DNA of 64,000 nt from Lucinisca nassula (taxonomy: Eukaryota; Mollusca; Bivalvia; Lucinida; Lucinidae): assembly GCA_963580285.1 (NCBI GenBank), contig OY757011.1, positions 197,859,644 to 197,923,643 of the forward strand, given 5' to 3'. Below the pieces are notes generated by a model. The model was not told where the DNA came from, did not search any database, and saw only the letters and a program-made list of their open reading frames with translations. The position numbers and the translations under genes are program-made. Numbering within the stretch: position 1 is the first letter of the stretch; every line of letters starts with the position of its first letter. Below, piece after piece: positions 49,205 through 60,680 of this stretch.

Positions 49205-49325
49205 GATCCGGATCAAATCCCGACCACCTGGGCACATGACGTTTATGCAACATCGTATTAGGATCGATGTGACGTCCTGACAGGTTGATACGATGTTGCA
49301 TACATGTTGTGTGCCCACATGTTTG
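49205..49325. repeat. Palindrome of about 115 bp
   Basis: GGGCACATGACGTTTATGCA pairs with TGCATACATGTTGTGTGCCC, and CAACATCGTAT with ATACGATGTTG, around GATCGATGTGACGTCC. Confidence 0.65.
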
Positions 49326-49711
49326 ACAGTGTGAAAAACACAATTTCCATATTTCCTATTTCTGCATTTTGCCAGAAAATGGTTCAACACTAAGTATATA
49401 AGCAGAAACTCGATTACAAAAAGCGCGATCATCGACATCCTAAATCTTCAAGCGGCTGAGAAGCAGACAACATTTTAAAAATTTGTTTTCATCTGATTCG
49501 CATTACACGTGACAGCTGATAAAAATGAAATGCCAAAGTATTTTTTCTCCGAGAAATAAACAGAAAAGAAAGAACATTCGATTGCCGTGTACTCTTATTT
49601 TTTCCGTAGCGTTCGAAGAATTAATTCTGACTTACAGAACACTAATTAAACTGGTCACCCATGGGCTTCAGAGCTACAACTTGCAGGCGGCGGAAATCGA
49701 TTTCGTCATGA
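49326..49711. other. No feature recognised
   Basis: No exon or known repeat was identified. Confidence 0.4.
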
Positions 49712-49715
49712 TTAA

Positions 49716-49935
49716 CCCATTTAGTGCCGGAAACCCCAAAAGGGGAACCTTGGCAAACAGTGCAGGTCCAGATGAGACGCCACAGAATGCGGCGTCTCTT
49801 CAGGGCCTACACGTTTTGCAGGAAGTTCAGACATTTTCCAAATCAATTTTGAAGACACCACAACCTGTCTCCCCTAAATTTAGAATGGATTCCTGCTATA
49901 TATAAGGAGGAAGATTCCATTTGCTACAAAAAGGG
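49716..49935. mobile_element. TTAA-flanked MITE, second CCCATTT copy
   Basis: TTAA at 49712-49715; the right target copy has decayed to CTCA. Matches 8346-8566 closely, including TATATAAGGAGGAAGATTCC. Confidence 0.7.
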
Positions 49936-49939
49936 CTCA

Positions 49940-50514
49940 GAGGATAAAATCTGAACAAGGACAGTTCACCTAGACTAGCAAATGCGCAGTCTGATAGTGC
50001 AACCACTGTGTCATTTGTAAATTATCTCAATCTACATCGATGCTTATGCACAATATCGAGGAATGCGCACAACGTATAAACTAGTAGTACATGTAGTGGC
50101 ATACATATAAAAATAAATGATGAACAAAAATACACGTACAGCGACAAATGAAGACGTTAATCAGTCTGCGCACGCGAGGCCTTAAATCCAAATATTTTAA
50201 ACGCGTACTGTGAAATCTACATTCAGATAGTTAAATGTGCGCGCCGCATCATTTCGGTACGGTTGGTTATGTCCTGTCACTAATGTCAGATCACCTCATG
50301 TCTTATCGGCATTACCCAGTATCTTCACGCAAGAAAATTGTCTACTACTAAATCATTTAAGGAAACGCCGAGACGAAAATAAAAAGTGTTGTTTTCTGTC
50401 AGACAAGAAATGACACATGGCTAATCTCACGATCAGTGGACAACGAGACAAGTCTGCGCACCACGTTAACAACAACTTCATGCAAAACCTCAGTGAAAAT
50501 TAGGGTTTGTTATG
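49940..50514. other. No feature recognised
   Basis: Mixed-composition sequence without maintained frames or clear repeats. Confidence 0.4.
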
Positions 50515-50725
50515 CAAAAGCTTAGCGGATCAAAGCCTGTCCAGGAACCACGGTGCGAGACAGAAGGTCCATGCTAATAACCTATTGGTTTCATTTGGCG
50601 ACAGGGCTTGAGATGTCTTTCCATCTCAATGTCGGGTAAAAGTCCCACAAAATTGGAAGCCACGTCTCCAAAATCACCTTTACAGTGTTGACGGGGACGT
50701 TAAACCTCAAATCAAACAAACGCTT
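50515..50725 (+). mobile_element. SINE-like element, 5'-truncated
   Basis: From AGCTTAGCGGATCAAAGCC-like sequence to GGGGACGTTAAACCTCAAAT followed by CAAACAAACG. Confidence 0.65.
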
Positions 50726-51440
50726 AGCATTTTTCACTATTTTTGTGTGATTGCCCTTTGTTACCTCTTACCCGCATGGTATACTTTCTGTAATCTCTCT
50801 GAATTGCTGTATGTTTGTTTTCATTTTTTTTTCTCTACCATTTATGTCTTTTTTTATCCTCACCTTTCTGTTGTTTGGCTGACTTTCCAAGAACATTCTT
50901 GGTCGTACTTAAAGCTTATGTAGTCTGCTGCGCATGCAGCTCGCCGACTTCTATGTGTTTTAAACCTCAGCTTTGCATGGTCTACCCTAGCTCTCGAGAG
51001 TAGTAATAAATTATGCAACAAAACGTATCCAAAAACTTTCCAAATACGCACTTGCAGAAAAAATAACATGTTTTTGATTTTCGTGGCTATGTTGCACTGA
51101 TAAATTAGGAGGCCTTCATGCGGACTTAACTGGTCTTATTTGCCTAAATCGCGACGGAGAAGTAAGGGCGAGGATTGTGGCCATGTAAAATCGATTTATG
51201 CGCCCCTTCCCCCCTTGTAGAATTTAGCCTTCCGCTATTGATGTTTCAATTAGGGCCTGTTGTTTAATGCATGTGTTTCTTTCCATTTGGTGTCTCTATT
51301 AATTGTATCGATTCCTGGTCATTGGCTCCACTACCATTTCTTTTATCCTATGGGTGTACTGTCTACTTCTTTTATCAGGAGACGTGGGAACTAATCCGGT
51401 CCCAGACTCTTAGCACTGATTCAAGAGACACCTTCTCAGC
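50726..51440. repeat. Unannotated, with a repeat shared with 23430-23800
   Basis: At 51083-51200 the phrases TAGGAGGCCTTCATGCGGAC, AATCGCGACGGAGAAGTAAG and GTAAAATCGATTTA match the insertion at 22930-23999. Upstream 50726-51080 shows nothing. Confidence 0.45.
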
Positions 51441-51850
51441 AGCTTCTATCGACTCACTCCCTTCTCATCTAAGCATCTTTCATTTGAACATTCGGTACAT
51501 TGCATTTGACCTACAATGGATCTTAAAAGGGCTGAATTAAGTGTATCTGATGTGTTTATATTCCCTGTAAATTGGCTCAAACCGAACATTTCCGACGACA
51601 ATATAACATTCGCCAAGTTTTCTGCCCCTTTCAGGCCAGACACACAATCGTCAAGGTGGATGAGTCGTCGCATATATCCGTGATTCAATTCCTTGTAAGC
51701 GAGACCTTGAAGCAAGAGGACTCGAAGGAGTGTGGCTTGCAAATAAATCAAAACGATTGCTACAGTAACTCTATTAAAGGAAAGCGTTGAACGGCATTTT
51801 ATACCAATGTTGTTGATATTATAATCACATGCGGTTTGAACCACAATAAA
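51441..51850 (-). other. Possible decayed retroelement fragment
   Basis: The - strand frame 51446-51844 has RLIHLDDCVSGLKGAENLA, faintly like the DD box and following helix of reverse transcriptases. No other reverse-transcriptase motif is convincing, so this is only a weak lead. Confidence 0.2.
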
Positions 51851-52765
51851 TGTTAACTGACATAAAATTAATCAAACAATATTCTAGTAAGAGGTCAAAC
51901 TTGGTAAAAAAATATATTTTTCAGATGCTTATATTTCTAAAATATTTTCTCGGTGTTTAAGAACAACTGAACTGTGTAAGATTGAACTGACATTCCATAT
52001 TGGGATGGAAACTAAAAAGATGGCACTGAAAATGGAAATCAGCAACCTCGAATATTTTAAGCATATTTCAGATGTGCAGTGCATGGCAAAACAGGGATAC
52101 CAATGTCACAGCAGTTACATAATTCCAAGAGGAGGAGCTCATATCGTGATAGTGTAGCTAAGAGAGTTGGCCCCTCCCCCTGCCATTAATACACTGCCCA
52201 TTGGCATAGAAATGAAGATTAACCCTCCAGCGTCATGAAGATATACCAGCTGTACGGACAGTCCACACTCGCTGGGCATCGAACATGACGATGTGGCGAA
52301 CAACCTGTTTTTGTCTCTATGTTTATATAAAGTAAAGGCCCGACATAGTGAGACTGGCTGGTTGAATCGTGGATTAGCAATTATTCGCAGACTCTATATC
52401 AGGCGATGTATTTTCAAAAATACACTGCACCCGGTCAGCAAGATTAGTTTTTTTTATTATTAAAGTATCAAGGTGACGACCCAGTTCAGAGGAAGGATAA
52501 TAAATAACAAATTGTTTATACTGAGTGATTTGCTAGTGGTGTAGAAGGTGAGCCTTAAGCGAATTCTTGAACGCATTCTGGCCGGAAGTATTTGAAATAT
52601 CTAAAATGGTGTGGTATTGGGCAGCATCGACAGAATGTAGTCTTAATTAAGTTGGGTGTCACTTTATGATAGGAGAAACAAACACAAACTCGCTATATGT
52701 TACTAAAACATACATGGCGTAACTCTTGATGTAAGAAGCGCCCTCTGATATTTTTAATAATGCTG
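51851..52765. other. No feature recognised
   Basis: About 0.9 kb without exon, repeat or hairpin that I could support. Confidence 0.4.
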
Positions 52766-53057
52766 ACCACTTCCAAATATTCCGAGCTGACACGAACCTG
52801 TACAGAGCTTATTTCATTCCGTCCCAGATTCAAGCATTGAACAACATACCTAAGACCACAAAGCAGGCTTCTGCCGTAGCGTCATTTAAATATCTACTGA
52901 ACAGAAATTTACGAAGACCACCAAAATTTTATAACGTACGATCACGAATAGGCCAAATCATCAATGCACGTTTGAGAATACACTGCAGTTCTCTCAATTC
53001 AGAGTTATACCATAAAAAACATAGTGGACATGCAGCCATCCTAACAGTGTGGTAATT
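52766..53057 (+). pseudogene. Non-LTR retrotransposon (LINE) remnant, 3' end of RT ORF
   Basis: In one frame from about 52790 to TAA 53053-53055: YRAYFIPSQIQALNNIPKTT, SFKYLLNRN, then PKFYNVRSRIGQIINARLRI and HCSSLNSELYHKK. This matches the C-terminal region of LINE reverse-transcriptase proteins (x-FFPS-x-I-x-x-WN, SFK-x-x-L, then R-x-x-x-I-x-x-RLR). The usual Cys/His end is missing and no upstream RT core is present, so it is a dead fragment. Confidence 0.6.
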
Positions 53058-53389
53058 TCGAAAGTGCTTATCATTTTTTCTTCATTTGCCCTCGTTTTGC
53101 AGCCGAACGAACATTCTATTTGTCAGCTAATCTTCCCCAATACTCAGTCAGGAAGCTCTTGTATGGCAGAGAATCTGCCATCAATCACGAGAATGAAACC
53201 TTGTTCCGTCAAGTGCAAGAATTTATTGTTAAGTCAGGCAGATTTAAGCAGAACCAATAATATGCGCCGTCATTATAATATAATTGCTTCATATTTAACA
53301 AGTATCTTGACTACTTCTTAAGGAACAAGGAAATACAGACATTTCTTTTTTTCCTCCCATCTCATAGTCTGAACCCGTCATTTTTTACT

Positions 53390-53392
<3 letters not shown>

Positions 53393-53448
<56 letters not shown>
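53393..53448. repeat. (TC)n microsatellite
   Basis: Pure dinucleotide run of 28 units. Confidence 0.95.
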
Positions 53449-53452
<4 letters not shown>

Positions 53453-53632
53453 TAACTGTTACGTACTGACATCTATTAGCTGTTCATCGATTCTAACTTG
53501 CCTCTTCAGGAAAAGACCCATACAAACCATGATGCTTTCTTTTTACTCGTAGTGTTCAATTGTAAATAAATATTGTTGTTTAAACTAAAAAACTCGTTTT
53601 GTGTGATCTTAAGAAATATACATATTTATTTG

Positions 53633-53822
53633 TCAGAATCCGTACCATACTTTGAATTTCTCTTTTATGCCACTAGACATTATTCGTATACATGGGATAT
53701 GCAAATAAGTAAAGCCTATTCCACATTGTAAACACCTGAAATTGCGGCATTTTTCATACCACACAACTCGACGCTTTTCTTTATAGTGGCATTGTTTGAG
53801 TGCAGTCTGGCCAGGTTTATCG
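53633..53822 (-). CDS. Candidate terminal exon of a small Cys-rich secreted protein
   Basis: A possible acceptor (GAAGTATTCAG ending at 53823) opens a frame in phase 2. It encodes QCHYKEKRRVVWYEKCRNFR, then CLQCGIGFTYLHIPC and a basic end to TGA. The C-x-W-x3-C-x4-C-x2-C-x10-C spacing is reminiscent of single-domain VWC or beta-microseminoprotein-like modules, but I cannot confirm a family. The pyrimidine tract is weak and no partner exon was found. The alternative is a chance frame. Confidence 0.25.
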
Positions 53823-54087
53823 CTGAATACTTCCAAATCAGATAAATGTAAGCGGATTGAACAGCAAGCAATAAACTGTAACTTTATTACAGCAAATAAT
53901 GACAACTCGTGACATGAAGAATTACTCGGGAAAGGAGTTTAACTGAGATAAGATGGATTTTCAGTCCTAAACCTTATAATGTCTTTCCATTTTCTCTCTT
54001 TCATGATTATTGGAATGATATTTTTTCAGATGACAAACTGTCTATCCTCCAAAACAGAATGATTAAAGAAAGATTCAAAGATTCAAA

Positions 54088-54366
54088 CATTACGATAACA
54101 CACCCGTGCGATATAGTGCAATTTTTACATCTCCAAAATGGCTACTTTTCTGACGAAAATGTGTGATATTTTTCTTATTTATACTGCAAACATAGGTTGT
54201 GGGTATTCGTTAGAACCGCCTCATTGAGGCGGTTCTAACGAGTACCCACAACCTATGTCTTGGAGCAGAAAAAAGAAAAATATTGTTTACCCCCGTAAAC
54301 CCCAGTTTTCTCTATATAAAGGGGGGTGTAAGGGGGTGTTCATTTCACGGACTTGTTCACGTGATG
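54088..54366. mobile_element. Hairpin MITE, well-preserved full copy
   Basis: Ends CATTACGATAACACACCCG and GTTCACGTGATG. Core 54190-54256 is almost a perfect palindrome, with one T for C in GGGTATTCG. Confidence 0.85.
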
Positions 54367-54639
54367 ATTTGTTCTGCATTCAATCCAAAACAAACAGTAT
54401 TATGGCAGAAACATATAACATCACACATATCAAAACAGAGACAGACACAATACAGGACACAATGAGAAAAAAAGTTGTGGGTAACAAATACATATCTCAG
54501 ATTGTTAATACAATTACTTAACACAGCAGTCGTTTACTCTAATATAGTATCAGCTAAAAGCAATAAATCTAATGCCAGTATTCTGTCAAATCCTGATGTA
54601 TGTTTAATCTTGCATTTTGAAATGAAATTAAATTGAAGT

Positions 54640-55035
54640 GATTGTCCTGAAACTTTTATCTAATCTCAAACCATTTTTATCATATGACGTCGCGTCTGAG
54701 CATGTAATAACGTCATGTAATAAATTCGATAATCCACTAGTGGATTAAATATGCAAATTAGTTAGGTACGCTCCGTAACGTTACATGTACGACGTCATTA
54801 ACGTTGTCGCATTTAATAATGGCGGAGTATTGACATTTGTGTTAAACCTTCCTGAATAAAATGCGTTTTAAATGTCATATGATAAATAGAATCTTGCATT
54901 CGTGCTCATGCATTACTGAATTTATTAAACTCGTTGAAGTAAAGGGATAAAATGCTCGGCAAAGCCTCGCATTTTATCCCTTGTCCTCAACTCATGTAAT
55001 AAATTCAATAATACATGAACTCTCATGTAAGATCC
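54640..55035. mobile_element. Dispersed repeat, second copy of 10925-11280 in complement
   Basis: TAATCCACTAGTGGATTAAA at the left and CATGTAAGATCCTCTATAT at the right. The internal hairpin around AAATGCTCGGCAAAGCCTCG is better preserved here. Confidence 0.6.
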
Positions 55036-55296
55036 TCTATATCAACACATTGAAGAACTATTGGAATAATATCCATTTCCCCCAAATATATAATAAACAC
55101 GAATTTTTCATCCAGACAAAGCGAGACACATTCCGTCATAATATCTGAAATGTCTTTGGAAAGCTGTTTTCTTAAATCAGAATATGCCTTACATATACAT
55201 ATAAACTAGAAATAGTCTCTATTGCATTCAAGTTACATGTTGAACAATGTCTTAAATCATGGGGTCTTCTGGAATATCCCTCAACTTCTACCTCTA

Positions 55297-55538
55297 GGGC
55301 CAGTTGTTCAAAGCATCGTTAGCTTAACGAGCTCGTTAGTGGTCATATTGTTAACTCTTCTAGCAAGTACAATAATGTATATTTTGGTATTTTTGCTGAA
55401 AAAATGTGAGCAGCTTTTGCGTCCGCAAAAGCTGTTCACATTTTTTCAGCAAAAATTTCAGCATATTTGCCATATTTAATGATGAAAGTTTTAACGATAC
55501 GTTAACTAACGACGTCGTTAGTTTTGAACAACTGGCCC
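55297..55538. mobile_element. MITE with GGGCCAGTTGTTCAAA ends
   Basis: Left GGGCCAGTTGTTCAAAGC and right TTTTGAACAACTGGCCC. A strong hairpin at 55393-55458 pairs GTGAGCAGCTTTTGCG with CGCAAAAGCTGTTCAC. Palindromic AACGACGTCGTTAG near the right end. Confidence 0.75.
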
Positions 55539-55669
55539 CTAATCTATGAATTGATATTCGAAGTTTGGTAAATTTAGAGATAACTTGCCTATCTATATCT
55601 CCATATAAATAATTTTCAAAACAGAATTTATGCTTAAATTTACTATACGTTTGCAACTTATAAACGATT

Positions 55670-56105
55670 GGGTACAACATAAATGTTATACGACCGACTG
55701 CATGCATGGTAGTTAACACAATCACGGTTGACAACTTTGCTTCCCTCTTTAATTGCACACCGGTGGGTCAGGCCTCAGATTCAATGACGGTTCGAGTGAG
55801 AATTAGAGAGATCTAATTCTATGTAATGTTTGGTGATGACGTTTCAAGCCGGTTCTTCTGTCGCGGTTTATTTTTGTTATGGTTTGTCTTTGAATGTTTG
55901 TATCGCTTATATTACTTTGTTTTGGATAGCCAATTGGCTGTTTTGTGGGGAAGTAACTGTCCTTTTGGCTTTCCGCTACTATTGATGTTTCCATCAGGGT
56001 CTGTTGTTTCATGTTGTGTTTCTTTCGTTTTGGTGTCTCTGATGGGAGCTCTGGGTTAATTGTATCGAGTCCTGATCATTGCCGACACTTCTATTGTTTT
56101 ATTTT
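55670..56105. repeat. Dispersed repeat shared with 23140-23270 and 9300-9400
   Basis: GCATGCATGGTAGTTAACAC, GGTGGGTCAGGCCTCAGATT and, further on, GATAGCCAATTGGCTG with GGTGTCTCTGATGGGAGC. Non-coding. Confidence 0.55.
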
Positions 56106-56129
56106 TATTTTTTGCAATATGGGGAATAA

Positions 56130-56425
56130 AGTCCATAAAGGCGTTTGTCTTATTTCTGATCAAAACATGGATTGTGGGCGCTTGTCAGAACCGCCTCATT
56201 GAGGAGGTTCTAACGAGAACCACAATCTATGTTGTTGAGCAAATATAGGGAAAATAATGTAGGCATCTGTTAACTACCATTTCTCAGCATAAAGTTGGGT
56301 TTACAGGTCCGTTTAATCATTCTGACGGGTACTCACAATCTCCTCCAAAAATAGATTGTGGATACTCGTGAGAACCGCGTCGGAGGCGGTTCTAACGGAT
56401 TCTCACAATCTAGGTTTTAAGGGGG
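56130..56425. mobile_element. Two abutting hairpin MITE fragments
   Basis: Cores at 56168-56233 and 56347-56413 (GATTGTGGATACTCGTGAGA with complement). Only one has recognisable outer arms. Confidence 0.65.
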
Positions 56426-56562
56426 AAAACATATAAAAAAGATAACCTTTTTCAATTCCATTTTTGCCCTTCTCAAGATTGTTCGTTGCACAGACTCTTT
56501 GACGTGGTGACACAGACGCAACAAGGAAAGTTTCGTTAAGTTGCGCATGCGTGTTGCAGAGA

Positions 56563-56840
56563 CATTACGATAACACACCCGTGCATCATAGTGCATTTTT
56601 ACATCTCCAAAACGGTCAATTGTTTTATGAAAATTTGTGAAATTATCCTTATTCATACTAAAAACATAGGTTGTGGGTGCTCGTTATAACCGCCTCATTG
56701 AGGCGGTTCTAACGAGTACCCACAACCCATGTTTAGGAGCAGAAATAAAGAAAATGATGTATACCTCCGCTAGCCCCTGTTTTCTCTATATAAAGTGGGG
56801 TGTAAGGGGGTGTCCATTTCACGGATTTGTTGGCGTAATG
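56563..56840. mobile_element. Hairpin MITE, full copy
   Basis: Ends CATTACGATAACACACCCG and GTTGGCGTAATG. Core 56664-56732 with one mismatch in the central GAGGCGG arms region. Confidence 0.8.
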
Positions 56841-57284
56841 TGTGGGCAAGATATGAGGACCCTTTATCTATGTCGCTTCTCATTTTAATATAAGGTTACT
56901 TTTCTCATTAAGCTGGTATTCCTGGTTTATACGGAAGTACATTTCCTCATAAATTTGAAAATGTGTTTTCATGTACTTCTATACCATATCAAGGGGAAAT
57001 TCACATATAAATTATTACATGTAGTCGACATTTGAAGTTTTATTTAAAGTTAAAATTACATCTGAACTAAACAGAGTGGGAACTTTAGCATTCGGATAGC
57101 TATAGCATTCGGAAAGCACAAATGTGTTACATAGTGCACGAAACTGGGTTTCCTGAAAACAAAATATGATTTATTTCTTACTTATGCAATAGATGCTGGT
57201 CAAAACCGCCTCATTTAGACGGTTCTAACGAGAACCACCAACACGGCTCTATCGAGAACTATCAATCTTTGCCATGGAGTGAAG
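56841..57284. other. No gene; one MITE core fragment
   Basis: Positions 57190-57270 hold a broken GAGGCGG-type core (AACCGCCTCATTTAGACGG). The rest shows nothing. Confidence 0.45.
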
Positions 57285-57545
57285 CATCACGAAAACACGC
57301 CTTTATAATTTTGACCACCTTGAACCCCGCTTTTATATAGTAAAACTGGGGTTTACAGGGGTAAACCTTTTTTCTTATTTCTGCTATAATAATCGTCTTT
57401 ATTTTGAGGGCGTAACACATCTACAATATAGATTGTGGGTATCAGTTAGAACCGCCTCGATGAGGCGGTTCTGACGAAGTTCCACAATCTATATTTTGAG
57501 CAGAAATATGAAAAATATCACAATGTTTCACCTTACAATTAAGGA
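57285..57545. mobile_element. Hairpin MITE, CATCACGAAAACACGCC variant
   Basis: Left end at 57285; core 57427-57492; right end decayed. A 30-bp stretch (AATCGTCTTTATTTTGAGGG) is extra in the left arm. Confidence 0.75.
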
Positions 57546-57799
57546 ATAAGGAAACTGTAAACCCCAAATTTGCTTATATGAAATGGGGTTTATTAATATT
57601 CTTCTAATACGGACATCTTAACTCAAGAGATGCCAATCACAAAATTTGTCGTCTGCTTTGTCGTCTGCTGGTATTTTAAAGTCGTTTTTGAAAACAGTGA
57701 CCAGACTGCTCACCTGATCAGGGTCCACACTATTTGCAAAAATATGATTGAAAAGTTTGCTAGAAGACGCAGCAGACGACCTAAACAGACGGCATTTTA

Positions 57800-58081
57800 C
57801 GTAATGTATAGGAGCACCTATACGAATACATTGTAACCTTTATCGCCGAAAAAATGAAAATTTCATGATGAAAAATTGTGATATTTTTCTTATTTCTGCT
57901 CAAAATATAAATTGTGGGTACTCGTTAGAACCGCCTCATCGAGGCGGTTCTAACGAGTACGCACAATCTATATTATAGAGCAGAAATAAGAAAAATAAGG
58001 TTTACCCCTGCAAACCCCAGTTTTACTATATAAAAGTGGGGTTCCAGGGGGTCAAAAGTATATAGACGTGTTTTCGTGATG
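57800..58081. mobile_element. Hairpin MITE, CACCTATACG variant
   Basis: Core 57907-57974 is a nearly perfect palindrome. The left arm carries TTTATCGCCGAAAAAATG and the right end is GACGTGTTTTCGTGATG. Confidence 0.8.
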
Positions 58082-58524
58082 GTTTGCTGTTTTTCAACTA
58101 AATACGTAATTAGGAGGGCGACAATGGATTATAATTTTCAAAATGTTGACATTTGATCCCTGGAACTACAAGACCTATTTTCAGACAGTTCTGTTGGTTC
58201 ATCATCTTTTATTCTACAATGAAAAACCGGTACCGGCGGTATTTTGTGAGTATAATTAATACACACATGTTTTAATCATAAAAGCTGCAGGCGACATGCA
58301 ACTTTTTTAATTGGGGAATGGGGTTGGGGTGGGGCGGGGTTGTGGTGCAGGAAGGTGGGCTATACGATAGAACAAGATGAATATATACAATGCGATTTAC
58401 AAAAAAAAAACCTCTCAGCGCTACATGGTACAGCTTGATAGATACAAAATGAGTACCCTTATCATAAATCCCTATAATCATCCTGCCAAACTGCCGAAAT
58501 GAAGATCCCTGATACAGATGCAAT
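58082..58524. other. No feature recognised
   Basis: Contains a G-rich GGGTTGGGGTGGGGCGGGG stretch near 58321. No gene. Confidence 0.4.
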
Positions 58525-58802
58525 CATCACGAAAACACGCCAATATAATTTTGACCCCCTTGAACCCCACTTTTATATAGTAAAACTGGGGTTTATAGGG
58601 GTAACCCGTATTTTGTTTATTTCTGTTCTAAAATTTAGATTGTGGGTACTAGTTAGAACCACATCGATGAGGTGGTTCTTACGTGTATCCACAATCTATA
58701 TTTTGAGCAGAAATAAGAAAAATATCACAATGTTTCATCTTAAAAGTTTCATCTTTTCGGCGGTAAATTTTACAATGTATTTGTATAGGCGTGTTGTCGT
58801 AG
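58525..58802. mobile_element. Hairpin MITE, CATCACGAAAACACGCC variant, full copy
   Basis: Both ends present (right end GGCGTGTTGTCGTAG). Core 58634-58701 with a few mismatches. Confidence 0.8.
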
Positions 58803-58809
58803 TTAACTA

Positions 58810-59299
58810 TTATTCAGCACTTGTCTTGCTGAATAAATTATGTTTGCCACAACCGAATTCGATCATCTACCAACCAACTTGTTTGACGTAGTACATTCAT
58901 TCGATTCACAAGTTAAATGTTAAACAGCGTAGATCCTGGTGAGATGACTTCTTCAGAAGCCATCTGTTCTTCATCTACTCTGTTGGCATTGTTTGTTCAT
59001 TACGCAAACACGCCTATACAAACACATTGCCACCTTTATCGCTGAAAAAATGAAATTTTATGCTAAAAAAAAAAATGTGATATTTTTCTTATTTCTGCTC
59101 CAAATATAGATTGTGGGCACTCGTTAGAATCGCCTCATCGAGGCGGTTCTAACGAGTACCCACAATCTATATTTTAGACCAGAAATAAGAAAAATAAGGT
59201 ATACCCCCGGAAACCCCAGTTTTACTATATAAAAGTGGGGTTCAGGGGGTGAAAATAATATAGGCATGTTTTCGTGATGCGAGTTCAACAGGATAAGGG
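58810..59299. mobile_element. Decayed TTAA-type MITE interrupted by a hairpin MITE
   Basis: Hairpin arm material at 58920-58985 (GATGACTTCTTCAGAAGCC) and the right end CAACAGGATAAGGG with TTAA at 59299-59302 match the 28243 subfamily. The copy at 58998-59279 separates them. Confidence 0.5.
58998..59279. mobile_element. Hairpin MITE, CACGCCTATAC variant, nested
   Basis: Ends CATTACGCAAACACGCC and GCATGTTTTCGTGATG; core 59107-59172 almost perfect. Looks young. Confidence 0.8.
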
Positions 59300-59302
59300 T
59301 TA

Positions 59303-60075
59303 ACACGGTTGTACTTTGTGCTCTATTTCTTTCTTTGAAAAATTAGAATATCCACTTATCAGTTATGATCCCATGACCTGCATTTTCATTCGCCAAGATG
59401 CTTGCCTTGAAAAAAAGTTGTTCTCAGAGAAATGCTCTATTCAAAAATGCGTTGCATCTGTATGAATCAGGCTACAGGATCTATCTGGATACATCTTTCA
59501 AGGTTTATATGACCGCACAAGAGTAACTGGGGTTACCACCCAGGAAGTCCTGCTCGTAATACTCAGATGTGAGCGAGTAGCAGTAATAGGAGAAAGAAAG
59601 CCTGCCCAGGCAAAGACTGTCGATGTATATCGTTAGTTATTCAGAGGTGGCGTCTCACATGTTACCTGGAGTACGCAATGGCCATTTCGATCTTCCATCT
59701 TAATTGTTTTTCAGGTAGTAACAGAAGAATTTTGTTTTGTAAGTCTGTAAAAAGGTCAAAAGGTATTAGATGTGTTGTGACATAAGCATTATGTTAGGGT
59801 CAAGACAATTCACTACCGTAAACAAATCTTAGACCTTGAGGACTTGCTGTAATTCTCCTTAAATTTTAACAAATTTGTTTCATGGCATGGCGAACAGTGT
59901 AGAACCTGAAATGAAATCTCACGCCCTGCTATCCAATGGAACAAAAACGGGTTAATATGTATGGATGGTCTAACTCGTATCACTTTGCCTGGTCAGGCTT
60001 AGACTTACTTGCTCATGAACGCCGCTTTGACATCGTGCACCTCTACCTATTTCTACCAGCCCCAATGGGCGGGAC
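59303..60075. other. No gene; SINE-like fragment at 59905-60075
   Basis: The fragment is in reverse orientation and strongly diverged (GAAATGAAATCTCACGCCCT, CTTTGCCTGGTCAGGCTTAG). The first 600 bp show nothing recognisable. Confidence 0.45.
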
Positions 60076-60230
60076 CATCGCACTGGATGTATATTCATTT
60101 TATTGAAAAAATGAAACGAGCACAAGGGAATCGTTGTAGCTCGGATTCAAGAAGAATCATCAAAAATGATATAGCCGTCAGTGAATGCAAATGTGCTGTT
60201 GAAATATATCATTGTATAAACATATCATAT

Positions 60231-60465
60231 GAGCCCCGTCAAGCGAATTTGTGTCTTCAAGCATTCCGTCATGACAAATTTTAACTGTGCATGCCCATCC
60301 ATTCAGAGGGGCCAGGGATATGGCTTTCTGTCTGAAGGATCCTCTTGATTCACTGCTTGTATGAGCGAGCAGCGAAGGTTCTGGCGAGACTGCGCGGATG
60401 CGCAGGCTCGCCTGAACCTTCGCTGCTCGCATAGGCGATAAGTACCAAAATCGCTTGACGGGGCC
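60231..60465. mobile_element. GAGCCCC-ended MITE, copy 2
   Basis: Flanked by CATAT at 60226-60230 and 60466-60470, a clean 5-bp target duplication. Confidence 0.85.
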
Positions 60466-60598
60466 CATATAACTGCTGAAAATAAAACAAAGGAAAAAAA
60501 AAATAAAGTATGTACAAAAATATTAAGAAAATAACTATAAACATAAAAAGATAAAATAAAAAAAACAGCAACATGAAAATAATAATAAAAATAAACAA

Positions 60599-60680
60599 TG
60601 CCACTGGGACTCGAACCCCTCGTCTAAAAGATTTGTAGTGTGACGCGCAGTTCATCGCATTAGCCACTCGGTCATGACTT
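60599..60680 (-). pseudogene. tRNA-like sequence (type II) or SINE head
   Basis: On the - strand, GTCATGACCGAGTGGCTAAT holds an A box and GGTTCGAGTCCC is a perfect B box, about 60 nt apart with a long variable arm (Ser/Leu-like). The acceptor stem pairs poorly and there is no clear anticodon stem, so it is a tRNA pseudogene or a SINE 5' end. Confidence 0.55.

Noticed and set aside
51446..51844. Reverse transcriptase gene
   Set aside because: Only a faint DD box is visible; other motifs are absent and the frame is short, so it is listed only as a weak fragment.
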